Of a stretch of DNA of 37,858 nucleotides, positions 14,398 to 23,690 are shown piece by piece. How positions within the stretch are numbered: the stretch's first letter is position 1; every line of letters starts with the position of its first letter. Below the pieces are notes generated by a model. The model made no database searches, was not told the DNA's origin, and saw only the letters and a program-made list of their open reading frames with translations. The stretch lies in assembly GCA_902490355.1 (NCBI GenBank), contig CABUDN010000006.1:1-37858 (forward strand), given 5' to 3'. The translations under genes were made by a program, and so were the position numbers. This DNA is from an uncultured Oscillibacter sp. GTDB taxonomy: Bacteria > Bacillota > Clostridia > Oscillospirales > Oscillospiraceae.

Positions 14398-15054
14398 ATG
14401 AGACTGCAAAGCGCAATTTTCGACATGGACGGCACTCTGCTCGACTCCATGTTCATCTGGAACGACCTGGGCGCCCGGACCCTGCGGTCCCTGGGCATTG
14501 AACCGGAGCCGGACCTGGGCGAAAAGCTCAAGGTCCTGACCGTCCGCCAGGGCGCCGCCTACTGCAAGGATGCCTACCACATGACCCAGAGCGTGGATGA
14601 GATCGTCGCCCTGATCGAGGCCCAGGTGGAGGACTTCTACACCCACCAGGTTCAGGCCAAGGCCGGGGTTGTGAAATTTCTCTCCCTGCTGAAAATGGAG
14701 GGCGTGTGGATGTATGTGGCCACCGCCACGGACCGCCATCTGGCCGAGGCCGCCTTGCGCTGCGCCGGAATCGACGGATACTTCCGGGGGATTCTCACCT
14801 GCCAGGAAGTCGGCCAGGGAAAGGACAGCCCCGAGATCTTCGAGCGGTGCATGCGCCGCCTGCGCTCCAACAAAAAGGACACCGTGATCTTCGAGGACGC
14901 CCTCCACGCCATCGAGACCGCCAAGGCGGCCGGGTTCCGGGTGTGCGGTGTGTATGACGACTCCGCCCGGGAGGATCAGGAGGCCATCCGCCGCATTGCG
15001 GACTACTACATCACCTCGTTTGAGGAGATGTTTGAGACCAACGTGCCGGAATAA
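14398..15054 (+). CDS. HAD-superfamily hydrolase (phosphoglucomutase/phosphatase-like)
   Basis: A 218-residue HAD hydrolase of subfamily IA. Motif I is DMDGTLLDS with nucleophile D9 and D11, a helical cap follows at about 18-80, motif II is in VATATDRH, and motif III/IV lies in KDSPEIF and VIFEDALHAIETAKAAG. Such proteins are phosphatases of sugar phosphates or nucleotides, or beta-phosphoglucomutase-like; the substrate is not readable here. The start follows GGAAAGGAA. A strong terminator ends the gene 3 bases after the stop, so it is monocistronic. Confidence 0.9.
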   Translation: MRLQSAIFDMDGTLLDSMFIWNDLGARTLRSLGIEPEPDLGEKLKVLTVRQGAAYCKDAYHMTQSVDEIVALIEAQVEDFYTHQVQAKAGVVKFLSLLKMEGVWMYVATATDRHLAEAALRCAGIDGYFRGILTCQEVGQGKDSPEIFERCMRRLRSNKKDTVIFEDALHAIETAKAAGFRVCGVYDDSAREDQEAIRRIADYYITSFEEMFETNVPE

Positions 15055-15056
15055 CG

Positions 15057-15089
15057 ATTTGACGGGCTGCGGCCCGTCAAATTTTTTTG
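15057..15089 (+). terminator. HAD hydrolase terminator
   Basis: A perfect 11-bp stem (ATTTGACGGGC with its complement), loop TGCG, then a run of Ts. Textbook intrinsic terminator. Confidence 0.9.
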
Positions 15090-15096
15090 CCGAACG

Positions 15097-15125
15097 TGTA
15101 ACGTTTTGCCCGCTCCGGGACACAT
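15097..15125 (+). promoter_or_regulatory. Possible ECF-type autoregulated promoter
   Basis: TGTAACGTTTT at 15097-15107 resembles an AAC-type ECF -35 element. It is followed about 17 bases later by GGGACACA. ECF sigma operons are often self-regulated, but the -10 match is weak. Confidence 0.3.
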
Positions 15126-15148
15126 AAGAGGTGAAAGGAGGGAGGACC

Positions 15149-15640
15149 ATGGACTCTATGAGCGCTGTCTACCAGCGCCACGCCCAAACCGTATATAAGT
15201 TCCTCCTCTCCCTGTGCCATGACCCGGATCTGGCGGAGGAACTGACCCAGGAGACCTTCTATCAGGCCGTCCGGTCCGCCGGGCGCTTTGACGGACGGTG
15301 CAAAGTCTCCGTGTGGCTGTGCCAGATCGCCCGGCATCTGTGGTACGGCCACCTGCGCCGCCAGGGCCGGGAGGTTCCCCTGCCGGAGGACGAGACCATG
15401 CTGCCGCCGCTTCCCTCGGCGGAGGAAGAACACCTGGAACGCTGGTCCCACCTGGAGCTTTTGCGGCAGGTCCACGCCCTGCCGGAGCCGGGGCGGGAGG
15501 TGGTCTACCTGCGGGTGTTCGCCTCCCTGAGCTTTCGGGAGATCGGGGAGCTGCTGGGCCGGACGGAGACCTGGGCCCGGGTGACGTTTTACCGCTGCAA
15601 GGAGCGGCTGAAAACCGGAGGTGACGACGATGAAAAATGA
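15149..15640 (+). CDS. ECF-type RNA polymerase sigma factor
   Basis: A 163-residue sigma-70-like factor with only regions 2 and 4. Region 2 is near the N-terminus (DLAEELTQETFYQAV) and region 4 near the C-terminus (LSFREIGELLGRTETWARVT), joined by a short linker. This is the extracytoplasmic-function layout. GGAGGGAGG precedes the ATG at 15149, and the longer frame from 15131 is not needed. The next gene overlaps by 11 bases and encodes a zinc-finger anti-sigma factor, so the pair is translationally coupled. The signal and regulon are unknown. Confidence 0.95.
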   Translation: MDSMSAVYQRHAQTVYKFLLSLCHDPDLAEELTQETFYQAVRSAGRFDGRCKVSVWLCQIARHLWYGHLRRQGREVPLPEDETMLPPLPSAEEEHLERWSHLELLRQVHALPEPGREVVYLRVFASLSFREIGELLGRTETWARVTFYRCKERLKTGGDDDEK

Positions 15641-16655
15641 TCTTGGCTGCGGCGTAGCCCGGGACCTGATGCCCCTGTACGCCGAGGGACTGGCCGGGGA
15701 GGAGAGCCGGGAGGCCCTGGAGCGCCACACGGCGCAGTGTCCGGACTGCGCGGCCCGTCTGGCGGCCATGACGGCCCCGGAGGAGCCCGCCATGGACATG
15801 CCGGAGCGGGAGGTGGACTATCTCAAGGCCATCCGCCGCAAAACCAAGGGCCGGGTAATTCTGGCCGTGGTATGCACGCTGCTGGTGCTGACGGCCCTGT
15901 GGGGCCTGGGGGCGTATGTCATCGGCACCCCGGCGGACCGGGAAGCCCACCCCATGAGCTTCGGCGTTCACACCCATCCCGCCGAGGAAACCCTGGATGT
16001 GCGGATTCTGGCGCCGGCGGATGCCCCGTCCGACGCCCCGGCGTATTGGGACTGGGAGACAACCCGGGAAGGGGAGACGGTGTTCATCACCGCCCGGCAG
16101 GGACGGCCCTCGCCCCTCCATCCCCGTGAGGAATATGCCATGACCATCGACGTATCCGGCGTGAAGGAGGTCTACCTGTGCGGCGCGCTGCTCTGGCAGG
16201 ACGGCGTCACACTGACCGCCGACGCCCAAAGCGTCTACGCCTGCCGCACGCCCTACGTGGGGAACGCCCCCGCCCTGGGACGGCTGGCCCAGGCGCTGGT
16301 GCAGGCCGGACGGCTGCCCGACGGATACACCATGGAGCTTCAGACCTCCCGGACGCCCTACCGCTGGACGCTGTGCTACCGTGCCCCCGCCTCTCCCGCG
16401 GAGGAGGACCTCCTCAACCGGCGGGTGGAAGCCGCCGCGCCGCTGCTGCTGGCCCTGGTGGACAATCTGGGAGAGATCGCCTGGTCCTATCCCAGCGCAG
16501 ACGGGGAGACGGTGGTGCACACCCTGAGCCAGGACCGGCTCAGCGAGATTCTGGGGGATCTGGCAGGCGGAGACATCAAGGCCTGCGCACAGTCTCCCGG
16601 CGCGTTCCAGAAGCTGTGGAACCGCACGGACGCGTGGCTGTATGGAGACTCCTGA
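15630..16655 (+). CDS. Membrane anti-sigma factor with zinc finger and DUF4825-like domain
   Basis: A 341-residue protein. The cytosolic N-terminus carries the anti-sigma zinc motif HxxxCxxC (H33, C37, C40, with C7 nearby), one membrane helix spans about 75-97, and the outside domain is large. Within it, the stretch around PYVGNAPALGRLAQAL and the following RTPYRWTLCY resembles DUF4825, a domain found in clostridial anti-sigma factors. The start overlaps the sigma gene and GGAGGTG lies just upstream. It should hold the sigma factor at the membrane until an envelope signal releases it. The signal is unknown. A terminator follows. Confidence 0.9.
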   Translation: MKNDLGCGVARDLMPLYAEGLAGEESREALERHTAQCPDCAARLAAMTAPEEPAMDMPEREVDYLKAIRRKTKGRVILAVVCTLLVLTALWGLGAYVIGTPADREAHPMSFGVHTHPAEETLDVRILAPADAPSDAPAYWDWETTREGETVFITARQGRPSPLHPREEYAMTIDVSGVKEVYLCGALLWQDGVTLTADAQSVYACRTPYVGNAPALGRLAQALVQAGRLPDGYTMELQTSRTPYRWTLCYRAPASPAEEDLLNRRVEAAAPLLLALVDNLGEIAWSYPSADGETVVHTLSQDRLSEILGDLAGGDIKACAQSPGAFQKLWNRTDAWLYGDS

Positions 16656-16679
16656 CCGCCCCCCTTTGCCCAACTGCAA

Positions 16680-16715
16680 AACAAGGCCCCGGCGAACATC
16701 CGCCGGGGCCTTGTT
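16680..16715. terminator. Bidirectional terminator between anti-sigma gene and galE
   Basis: A perfect 15-bp stem (AACAAGGCCCCGGCG with its complement) and a 6-base loop have GTTTGGTTTT following on plus and TTTTGCAG on minus. It serves both convergent genes. Confidence 0.8.
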
Positions 16716-16748
16716 GTTTGGTTTTCAGCCGGGAACCGCGCCGCTTCT

Positions 16749-17738
<990 letters not shown>

Positions 17739-17803
17739 AGGGGAATCCTCCTTCAAACTTCAAGTTTCCCCGCGCCCTTGTCGGCCGCGCCGGGGATTGT
17801 TCC

Positions 17804-17834
17804 GCAGCGTTCCCTGCCGGGCAGGGGACGCTGC
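17804..17834. other. Intercistronic hairpin between galT and galE
   Basis: GCAGCGT...ACGCTGC with an inner CCCTGCC/GGCAGGG pairing makes a stem of about 14 bp with no T tail. It could protect the upstream galKT message or tune galE expression. Confidence 0.5.
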
Positions 17835-17840
17835 CGCTTT

Positions 17841-19325
17841 TTACTGAACCGAATCGATAAACCGCTGGAAGGCCGCACGGCCCTCCGGCGTGCACTTGTA
17901 GACGCCGGCGTGCTCGAGCACCTGGGCAAACACCGCGCCCACCTCCGATTGGAGAATGTCCGTCACATTTTCCGCCGTGAAGGTGTACCGGGTCTTGAGC
18001 TCCTCCGCCCAGTCGGCATGCTTGGCCAGGGTCTCACTGCTGCGCAGGTCCGCGCCCTGGACCAGGGCGTCGGCCAGTTCCGCCAGCTCGCCTTTGAGCC
18101 GGGCGGGCAGCACCGCCAGGCCCATGACCTCAATGAGGCCGATGTTTTCCTTTTTGATGTGGTGCAGCTCCGGATGGGGGTGATACAGCCCCAGGGGGTA
18201 CTCCGGCGTGGTGAGGTTGTTGCGCAGCACCAGATCCAGCTCATAGCGCCCCTCCCGCATCCGGGCGATGGGGGTGATGGTGTTGTGAGGCTGACCGTCG
18301 GTGTGGGCATAGATCACGGCCTGCTCGTCGGTATAGCCCCGCCAGGCGGTGAGGATCTTCTCCGCCAGGTCCACCAGGCGGCTGTCGTCACCGCAGCGCA
18401 GCCGGATCACGGACAGAGGCCAGCGGACGATGCCCGCCTCCACGTCGGCAAAGCCCGGGAAGGAAACCGCCCGCTCTACCGGGGCCTTCTCCATGGCAAA
18501 GACGTGGCGGCCGCCCTGGAAGTGGTCATGGCTCAAAATGGAGCCGCCCACAATGGGCAGATCCGCGTTGGAGCCCACAAAGTAGTGGGGGAACTGCTTG
18601 ACAAAGTCCAGCAGCTTGCGGAAGGCGGAGCGGTCGATCTTCATGGGGACGTGCTGCCCGTTGAAGACGATGCAGTGCTCGTTATAGTACACATAGGGAG
18701 AGTACTGGAAGAACCAGTCCTTGCCGTCAATGGTAACGGGAATCAGGCGGTGGTTCTGCCGGGCGGGATGGTTCATCCGGCCGGCGTAGCCCTCATTTTC
18801 CCGGCACAGCAGGCACTTGGGATAGCCGCCCTGGGGCGCGGAGCGCGCCGCGGCAATGGCCCGGGGGTCCTTCTCCGGCTTGGAGAGGTTGATGGTGATT
18901 TCCAGGTCGCCGTAGTCCGTGCGGGCAATCCACTTCCGGTCCCGGGCCACCCGGTAGCGGCGGATGTAATCGGTATTCTGGCTGAACTGATAGTACCAGT
19001 CCGTGGCCTCCTCCGGGGAGCGGGCATATTTTTCGGCAAACGCCGCCCGGACCTGGGAGGGCCGGGGCGTCAGGCGGCCCATGAGTTTCGTGTCGAAGAG
19101 ATCCCGGCTGGTGGTGCCGTCCTCGATGCGGCCCTGGGCCACGGCCCAGTCCAGAATTTCGCCCAGGATCTCCTCCAGGGGCCGCGCCCGGCCGGGAACC
19201 TCCTCCCAGTCGGAAAGGCCCAGGTCCTCCAGAAGACCGTTGACCGCCCATACCCGGTCCGCTTCCTCCACAAGGCCCGTGTCCAGGGCGTACTGTACCA
19301 GATCCGCAATGGCCTGATTGATCAT
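17841..19325 (-). CDS. galT: UTP--hexose-1-phosphate (galactose-1-phosphate) uridylyltransferase
   Basis: A 494-residue transferase of the Firmicute class II GalT type, which swaps UMP between UDP-glucose and galactose-1-phosphate. Seen are the long helical N-terminus, a CLLCREN cysteine motif, a SHDHFQGG histidine motif and late LGLYHPHPELHHIKKEN histidines, as in the Gram-positive family. Length is normal. AAGGAGG precedes the ATG; galK ends 13 bases upstream, so the two are co-transcribed. Confidence 0.96.
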   Translation of the reverse strand: MINQAIADLVQYALDTGLVEEADRVWAVNGLLEDLGLSDWEEVPGRARPLEEILGEILDWAVAQGRIEDGTTSRDLFDTKLMGRLTPRPSQVRAAFAEKYARSPEEATDWYYQFSQNTDYIRRYRVARDRKWIARTDYGDLEITINLSKPEKDPRAIAAARSAPQGGYPKCLLCRENEGYAGRMNHPARQNHRLIPVTIDGKDWFFQYSPYVYYNEHCIVFNGQHVPMKIDRSAFRKLLDFVKQFPHYFVGSNADLPIVGGSILSHDHFQGGRHVFAMEKAPVERAVSFPGFADVEAGIVRWPLSVIRLRCGDDSRLVDLAEKILTAWRGYTDEQAVIYAHTDGQPHNTITPIARMREGRYELDLVLRNNLTTPEYPLGLYHPHPELHHIKKENIGLIEVMGLAVLPARLKGELAELADALVQGADLRSSETLAKHADWAEELKTRYTFTAENVTDILQSEVGAVFAQVLEHAGVYKCTPEGRAAFQRFIDSVQ

Positions 19326-19338
19326 CGCCGTCTCCTCC

Positions 19339-20622
19339 TTATCCGATCCGGACGCCGCCCGCCGGGCGGATCGTCACCACATGGCAGGCGCCCTTGCCCA
19401 GCGCCGCCTCCGTCTCCTGCCGGAACTGCTCCACCAGCTCCAGGGGGACAAAGGCCTGGGCCGTGCCGCCGAAGCCGCCGCCGTGGACCCGGACCGCGCC
19501 CCGGCCGCCCAGCAGGGCCTGGCACAGGGCAATGGTCACCATCAGCTCCTGGCGGGCGGTCTGCCCGGTGGGAATCACGTTCTGCAAAAACATGGCCGAA
19601 GAGGCGCCGGAGGCCCGCACCAGGGCCAAAAAGCCGTCGAAATCGCCCTGGCGCAATGCGTCGGCCTGGGCCTTGGCCCGGCGGTTTTCCGCGTAGACAT
19701 GCATGGCCCGCAGCGCCGCCCGGTCGCCCGCCTTCTCCCGCACCTGGGGCAGCGCGGCCAGGAAGGCCTCCTCGGGCACCTCACGCAGGACGTTCTTTCC
19801 AAAGCATCCGCACACCGCCCGCAGCTCCTCGGTGATGGCGGCGTATTCCGCCGTGAGGTCCGCGTGGTCCGCGCCGGAGTCCAGAATGCACAATGCGTAG
19901 CCGTTGGCCTCCAGGTCCAGGTTGATCTGCTCCACCACCGGTGCGGCAGGGTCGGCAAAGTCGATGGCCACCACGCCGCCCACGGAGGAGGCCGTCTGGT
20001 CCATCAGTCCGCAGGGCTTGCCGAAGTACACATTTTCGGCATACTGGCCGATCTGGGCCAGCTCCACCGGCGTGCACCGGCCGCCGAAGAAGAGGTCGTT
20101 GAGCAGCGTGCCCATGAGCACCTCGAAGGCGGCCGAAGAGCTCAGTCCGCTGCCGCCGGGCACGGAGGAGGTCATGTACACATCCACGCCCGCACCCGCA
20201 AAGGAGCAGCCCAGCTCTGCAAGCCGTGCCGCCACGCCCCGGATCAGCGCCGCGGAGGTGTTGCGCTCCTCCGGCCGGGGATCCCGCTCCCTGAGATCCA
20301 CCACGATCAGGGGGTACCCCTGGGACTGCACGCGGATCATGCCGCTCTGGTTGGGCGCCGCAGCGGCCAGAATATCCAGGTCCACCGCCGCAGCCAGCAC
20401 CCGCCCGTGCTGATGGTCCGTGTGGTTGCCGCCCAGCTCCGTACGGCCCGGCGCGCTGAACAGTGCCTCGGCGGGGCAGTCAAAGGTCTGCCGGAAGCGC
20501 TCGAGCACCTGGGTGCACCGCTCCCGGGCCGATTTCATCCCTCCGGCGCCGTACAGGGTTTTGAGTGTCGCGTCCAGCTCGCCCCGGCTCAGACGCGTTT
20601 CCAGCGTGTTGGGTTCCATCAT
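19339..20622 (-). CDS. galK: Galactokinase (GHMP kinase)
   Basis: A 427-residue GHMP-family kinase, first enzyme of the Leloir pathway (galactose + ATP to galactose-1-phosphate). The signature is APGRTELGGNHTDHQHG at about 57-73, the ATP loop is SSVPGGSGLSSSAAFE at about 152-167, and the C-terminal motif is HGGGFGG. The signature reads GRTELGGNHTDHQ and not the enteric GRxNLIGEHTDY, a variant seen in clostridial galactokinases. Two adjacent ATGs follow AAGGAGG; the second has better spacing. It is first in galKTE, with its own strong promoter divergent from an AraC gene. Confidence 0.93.
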   Translation of the reverse strand: MMEPNTLETRLSRGELDATLKTLYGAGGMKSARERCTQVLERFRQTFDCPAEALFSAPGRTELGGNHTDHQHGRVLAAAVDLDILAAAAPNQSGMIRVQSQGYPLIVVDLRERDPRPEERNTSAALIRGVAARLAELGCSFAGAGVDVYMTSSVPGGSGLSSSAAFEVLMGTLLNDLFFGGRCTPVELAQIGQYAENVYFGKPCGLMDQTASSVGGVVAIDFADPAAPVVEQINLDLEANGYALCILDSGADHADLTAEYAAITEELRAVCGCFGKNVLREVPEEAFLAALPQVREKAGDRAALRAMHVYAENRRAKAQADALRQGDFDGFLALVRASGASSAMFLQNVIPTGQTARQELMVTIALCQALLGGRGAVRVHGGGFGGTAQAFVPLELVEQFRQETEAALGKGACHVVTIRPAGGVRIG

Positions 20623-20710
20623 GAAGCCCTCCTTGTTCTTGATGGTTCTACCGTATCAGCCTCCGGCCCGGTTTTCCATATACCGGCGTATCCGGTTCCA
20701 TGGATTTTTG

Positions 20711-20739
20711 TTGCAAAATCGGTTGCGCGGGTATATGCT
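20711..20739 (+). promoter_or_regulatory. AraC-AEC promoter
   Basis: -35 TTGCAA (20711-20716), 17-base spacer, weak -10 TATGCT (20734-20739). A weak -10 is common where an activator helps. Confidence 0.4.
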
Positions 20740-20758
20740 GAAAGCACAATGGTGTCAA
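20730..20758 (-). promoter_or_regulatory. galKTE promoter
   Basis: On minus, consensus -35 TTGACA (20758-20753), 17-base spacer, -10 TATACC (20735-20730). It overlaps the divergent AraC promoter head to head and leaves a leader of about 100 bases before galK. Confidence 0.6.
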
Positions 20759-20773
20759 AGGGGAGGGAGGACC

Positions 20774-21634
20774 GTGGCAGAGGACTTCAAGCACTCGTTC
20801 AAAACCGACCGCAGGGGGGAGCTGTCGCTTTTGGTCTATAACGTGGGGTTTCAGAAATGTCCGCCGGGATACGGCTGGGGACCGGGCGTGCGGGACCACT
20901 ACCTGCTCCACTACGTGCTCTCCGGCCAGGGCACCTACGAGACCGGAGGCAGGACTTTCGTTTTGCACTCCGGAGAGGCGTTTTTGGCCCGGCCGGACGT
21001 GCCGATTTTCTACCGGGCCGACGACAAGAACCCCTGGGAGTACTACTGGGTGGGATTTTCCGGCCCGGCTGCGCCGCTGCTGCTGGCCCAGACCCCCTTT
21101 ACCGCCGCATGTCCGGTCCTGCGTCCCGCCGCGGGGGATCAGCTGCGGCAGGGGCTGCTGGATATCTACAAAGCCCGGGGGTCCGATTACCCCGCCGCCG
21201 TGCGCATGGCGGGATATCTGCAGGCCGCTCTGGGTCTTTTGATGGCGGAGGGCCCCCGCCGGGGCGAAGAGGCCCTGAGCCGCTATGCCCGGCAGGGCGC
21301 CGACTTTCTCCAGCGCAACTATTCCCGCAATGTGGGGGTGGAGGAGACCGCCCGGACCTGCGGCGTCAGCCGGAGCTGTCTGTACCGGGCCTTTCAGGCG
21401 GAGTTTTGCTGCTCGCCCAGCGACTATCTCACCCGGTTCCGCATTCAGCGGGCCTGCCAGCTGCTGCTCCACAGCAGCCTGTCCGTCAGCGCCGTGGCGG
21501 TTTCCGCCGGATTTGCCGATCCGTTCTATTTCTCCCGGGCGTTCCGCCGGGAGGTGGGATGCAGTCCCTCAGCCTACCGCACGCAAAAAACCGGCGGCGC
21601 AAAATCGCCGGACAACAAGGAGGATCCCGTATGA
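20774..21634 (+). CDS. AraC-family transcriptional regulator
   Basis: A 286-residue regulator with an N-terminal cupin-type sugar-binding domain at about 20-150 (HYLLHYVLSGQGTYETGG, then WEYYWVGFSG) and two C-terminal helix-turn-helix motifs at about 185-280 (VEETARTCGVSRSCLYRAF, AVAVSAGFADPFYFSRAFRR). This is the MsmR/RafR-like arrangement of sugar-responsive activators. GGGAGGGAGG lies just before the GTG at 20774; no ATG fits the homology. It is divergent from galKTE and overlaps the AEC gene as ATGA. Control of galKTE and/or the AEC gene is likely but not proven. Confidence 0.92.
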   Translation: MAEDFKHSFKTDRRGELSLLVYNVGFQKCPPGYGWGPGVRDHYLLHYVLSGQGTYETGGRTFVLHSGEAFLARPDVPIFYRADDKNPWEYYWVGFSGPAAPLLLAQTPFTAACPVLRPAAGDQLRQGLLDIYKARGSDYPAAVRMAGYLQAALGLLMAEGPRRGEEALSRYARQGADFLQRNYSRNVGVEETARTCGVSRSCLYRAFQAEFCCSPSDYLTRFRIQRACQLLLHSSLSVSAVAVSAGFADPFYFSRAFRREVGCSPSAYRTQKTGGAKSPDNKEDPV

Positions 21635-22554
21635 TCAGTCTCCTGCTTTTCCGGCAGATCGCACAGCTGTTTGTGGCCATGGCCATGGGCTGGCTGCTGG
21701 TCAAGCTGGGCAAGGCCCGGTCGGAGGACAGCCGCCACCTCTCCGTGGTGGCGCTGTATCTCATCAACCCCTGCGTCATCATCTCCTCGTACCAGCTGGA
21801 CTTTTCCCGGGACATGGTCCGCTCCATGCTGCTCTCCTTCGGGGCGGCCGTGCTGATCCACCTTCTGATGCTGGTGCTGACGGCCCTGCTGCGCCGCCCG
21901 CTGCACTTAAGTCCGGTGGAACAGGCCAGCGTGATCTACTCCAACTGCGTCAATCTCCTGATCCCGGTGGTGTCCGCCATTTTGGGCAAGGAGTGGCTGC
22001 TCTTTACCAGCATGTACATGATGGTGCAGATCGCCCTGCTGTGGAGCCACTGCCGGATGCTCCTGAGCGGAGAGCGGACCATCTCCCTGCGCAACATCTT
22101 CGGCAATCTCAATGTGATCTCCATGCTCATCGGCCTGGCGCTCTTTTTGTTCCATATCCGCCTGCCGGGCATTCTCTCCGGCGCCATGGAGTCCGTGGGC
22201 TCCATGCTGGGCCCCATCAGCATGGTCATCATCGGCATGGTGCTGGCAGGCGTGGACCTGCGGGCGGTGGTGCGCCTGCCGGGAATCTGGAAGGTCATTG
22301 CCCTGCGGCTGGTGGGATACCCCCTGGCGGTGCTGTGCCTGCTCAAATTCAGCGGCATTGCCTCCCTGGTCTCCGGCGGGGCGGATATTCTGCTCATCAG
22401 CCTGCTGGCCGCCTGCGCCCCCTCCGGCACCATGGTCACGCAGCTGGCCCAGGTCTACGGCGGAGACAGCGAGTATGCCGGGGCTGTGAACGTGCTCTCC
22501 ACCCTGGGGTGCATTGTCACCATGCCGCTGCTGGTGGCCCTCTATCAGCTCTGA
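21631..22554 (+). CDS. AEC family transporter
   Basis: A 307-residue membrane protein with about ten helices, of the auxin efflux carrier (AEC) family. Features are the N-terminal QIAQLFVAMAMGWLL helix, the LYLINPCVIISSYQL stretch, and the C-terminal AACAPSGTMVTQLAQVYGGD segment with the family's typical Pro-Ser/Gly break. Such proteins move organic anions such as malate or other weak acids. AAGGAGG precedes the ATG, which overlaps the AraC stop, so the two are co-expressed. Why an AEC carrier sits in a galactose locus is unclear; the substrate is unknown. Confidence 0.9.
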   Translation: MISLLLFRQIAQLFVAMAMGWLLVKLGKARSEDSRHLSVVALYLINPCVIISSYQLDFSRDMVRSMLLSFGAAVLIHLLMLVLTALLRRPLHLSPVEQASVIYSNCVNLLIPVVSAILGKEWLLFTSMYMMVQIALLWSHCRMLLSGERTISLRNIFGNLNVISMLIGLALFLFHIRLPGILSGAMESVGSMLGPISMVIIGMVLAGVDLRAVVRLPGIWKVIALRLVGYPLAVLCLLKFSGIASLVSGGADILLISLLAACAPSGTMVTQLAQVYGGDSEYAGAVNVLSTLGCIVTMPLLVALYQL

Positions 22555-22562
22555 CCGGTCTG

Positions 22563-22589
22563 AACCAGCCGGGATTCCGGCTGGTTTTT
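22563..22589 (+). terminator. AraC-AEC operon terminator
   Basis: A perfect 10-bp stem (AACCAGCCGG with its complement) and GATT loop are followed by TTTC. Confidence 0.85.
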
Positions 22590-22601
22590 CTCCCATAAAC
22601 G

Positions 22602-22642
22602 CACAAAACCGGCCCCGGAACGCAATGCGTTCCGGGGCCGGT
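22602..22642 (-). terminator. Terminator of the sensing operon
   Basis: On minus, a perfect 16-bp stem (ACCGGCCCCGGAACGC with its complement) and a 3-base loop are followed by TTTTGTG, just after the MglB-like lipoprotein gene. Confidence 0.85.
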
Positions 22643-22646
22643 ATCC

Positions 22647-23672
22647 TCATTCCCCTTGGCCTTCCGCTCCGGCGGATGCCGCTTCCAACGACTCCCGGGT
22701 GACCGCGGAGTACTCCAGCCAGACATAGTGGCCGTCCTCCACCTGCGGCGCCGTTCCCTCCGCCAGGTCACAGGCCAGATCCAGCATTTCCCGGGCCTGC
22801 CCCTGGGCATCATTGAGCACCGTACCCTGCAGGGTGCCCTCCGCCACGGCCTCCAGGGCCGGGGGCGTGGCATCCACCCCCACCACAAAGGGCAGGGGGT
22901 CCATTTCCGCCGCCAGACACGCGTCGATGGCGCCCAGGGCCATATCGTCGTTGTTGGCGAAGACCACCTCAATTTGGTCCCCAAATTCCTCCAGCCACTG
23001 GGTCATGTGGATGCCGGCCTGGCCTCTTTGCCAGTCGGCCGTGTCATTGGCCAGCTTTTCCACCGGGACTCCCGCTTCCGTCAGGGCCAGGACGCTGTAC
23101 TTGGTGCGCAGCAGGGCATCCTGGTGGCCCGCTTCTCCCTCCAGCATGACATACTGCAGTGCGCCGTCCCCGCTGCGGTCCAGCAACGCCGGATCCCGCT
23201 GCCAGGCCTCCAGGACAATCTGCCCCTGCAGCTCGCCGGCCTGGGCGCCGGGGGAGCCCACATAGTAGGCGCCCTCCCACCGGCTCAAATCCTCCTCCAC
23301 CGGCTGGCGGTTGAAAAAGATCACCGGTACGCCGGCCGCCTGGGCCTTGTCGATGATGACGGCCGCGGCCGTGCGGTCCACAATATTGACGCAGATCACG
23401 TCGTACTTCTGGTCCAAAAACCGGTCCACCTGTTCATTTTGCTGCGTCTGGCTGCCCCGGCCGTCGGCCACGGAGAGATTGATCTTCACCCCCCGGGCCT
23501 GCTCCTCCTCCAGGGCTTTCTGCTGGAGGCTCTGGGCCACAGTGGAGATAAACGTATCCTCCTGCTGGTAAAGGGCCACGCCCACCCGGATGGTGGGAGT
23601 GGGTGCGGTGCCGCAGCCGCACAGAGTCAGCATCCAGGACACCAGCGCCAGCCCCGCCAGAATTTTTCTCAT
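22647..23672 (-). CDS. MglB-like sugar-binding lipoprotein
   Basis: A 341-residue extracellular substrate-binding protein. The signal peptide ends in a lipobox-like LCGC, with lipidated C20. The mature part is a periplasmic-binding-protein type 1 fold close in style to the galactose/glucose-binding protein: VIFFNRQP, an EF-hand-like DRSGDGALQ loop, then FANNDDMALGAIDA and GVDATPPAL. AAAGGAGG precedes the ATG. It is last in the operon with the kinase pair and is a paralogue of the transport MglB at 31006-32148. It likely presents galactose-type sugar to the kinase or to the mgl permease; which is inferred. Confidence 0.9.
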   Translation of the reverse strand: MRKILAGLALVSWMLTLCGCGTAPTPTIRVGVALYQQEDTFISTVAQSLQQKALEEEQARGVKINLSVADGRGSQTQQNEQVDRFLDQKYDVICVNIVDRTAAAVIIDKAQAAGVPVIFFNRQPVEEDLSRWEGAYYVGSPGAQAGELQGQIVLEAWQRDPALLDRSGDGALQYVMLEGEAGHQDALLRTKYSVLALTEAGVPVEKLANDTADWQRGQAGIHMTQWLEEFGDQIEVVFANNDDMALGAIDACLAAEMDPLPFVVGVDATPPALEAVAEGTLQGTVLNDAQGQAREMLDLACDLAEGTAPQVEDGHYVWLEYSAVTRESLEAASAGAEGQGE

Positions 23673-23690
23673 GCCAAGGCCTCCTTTCTC

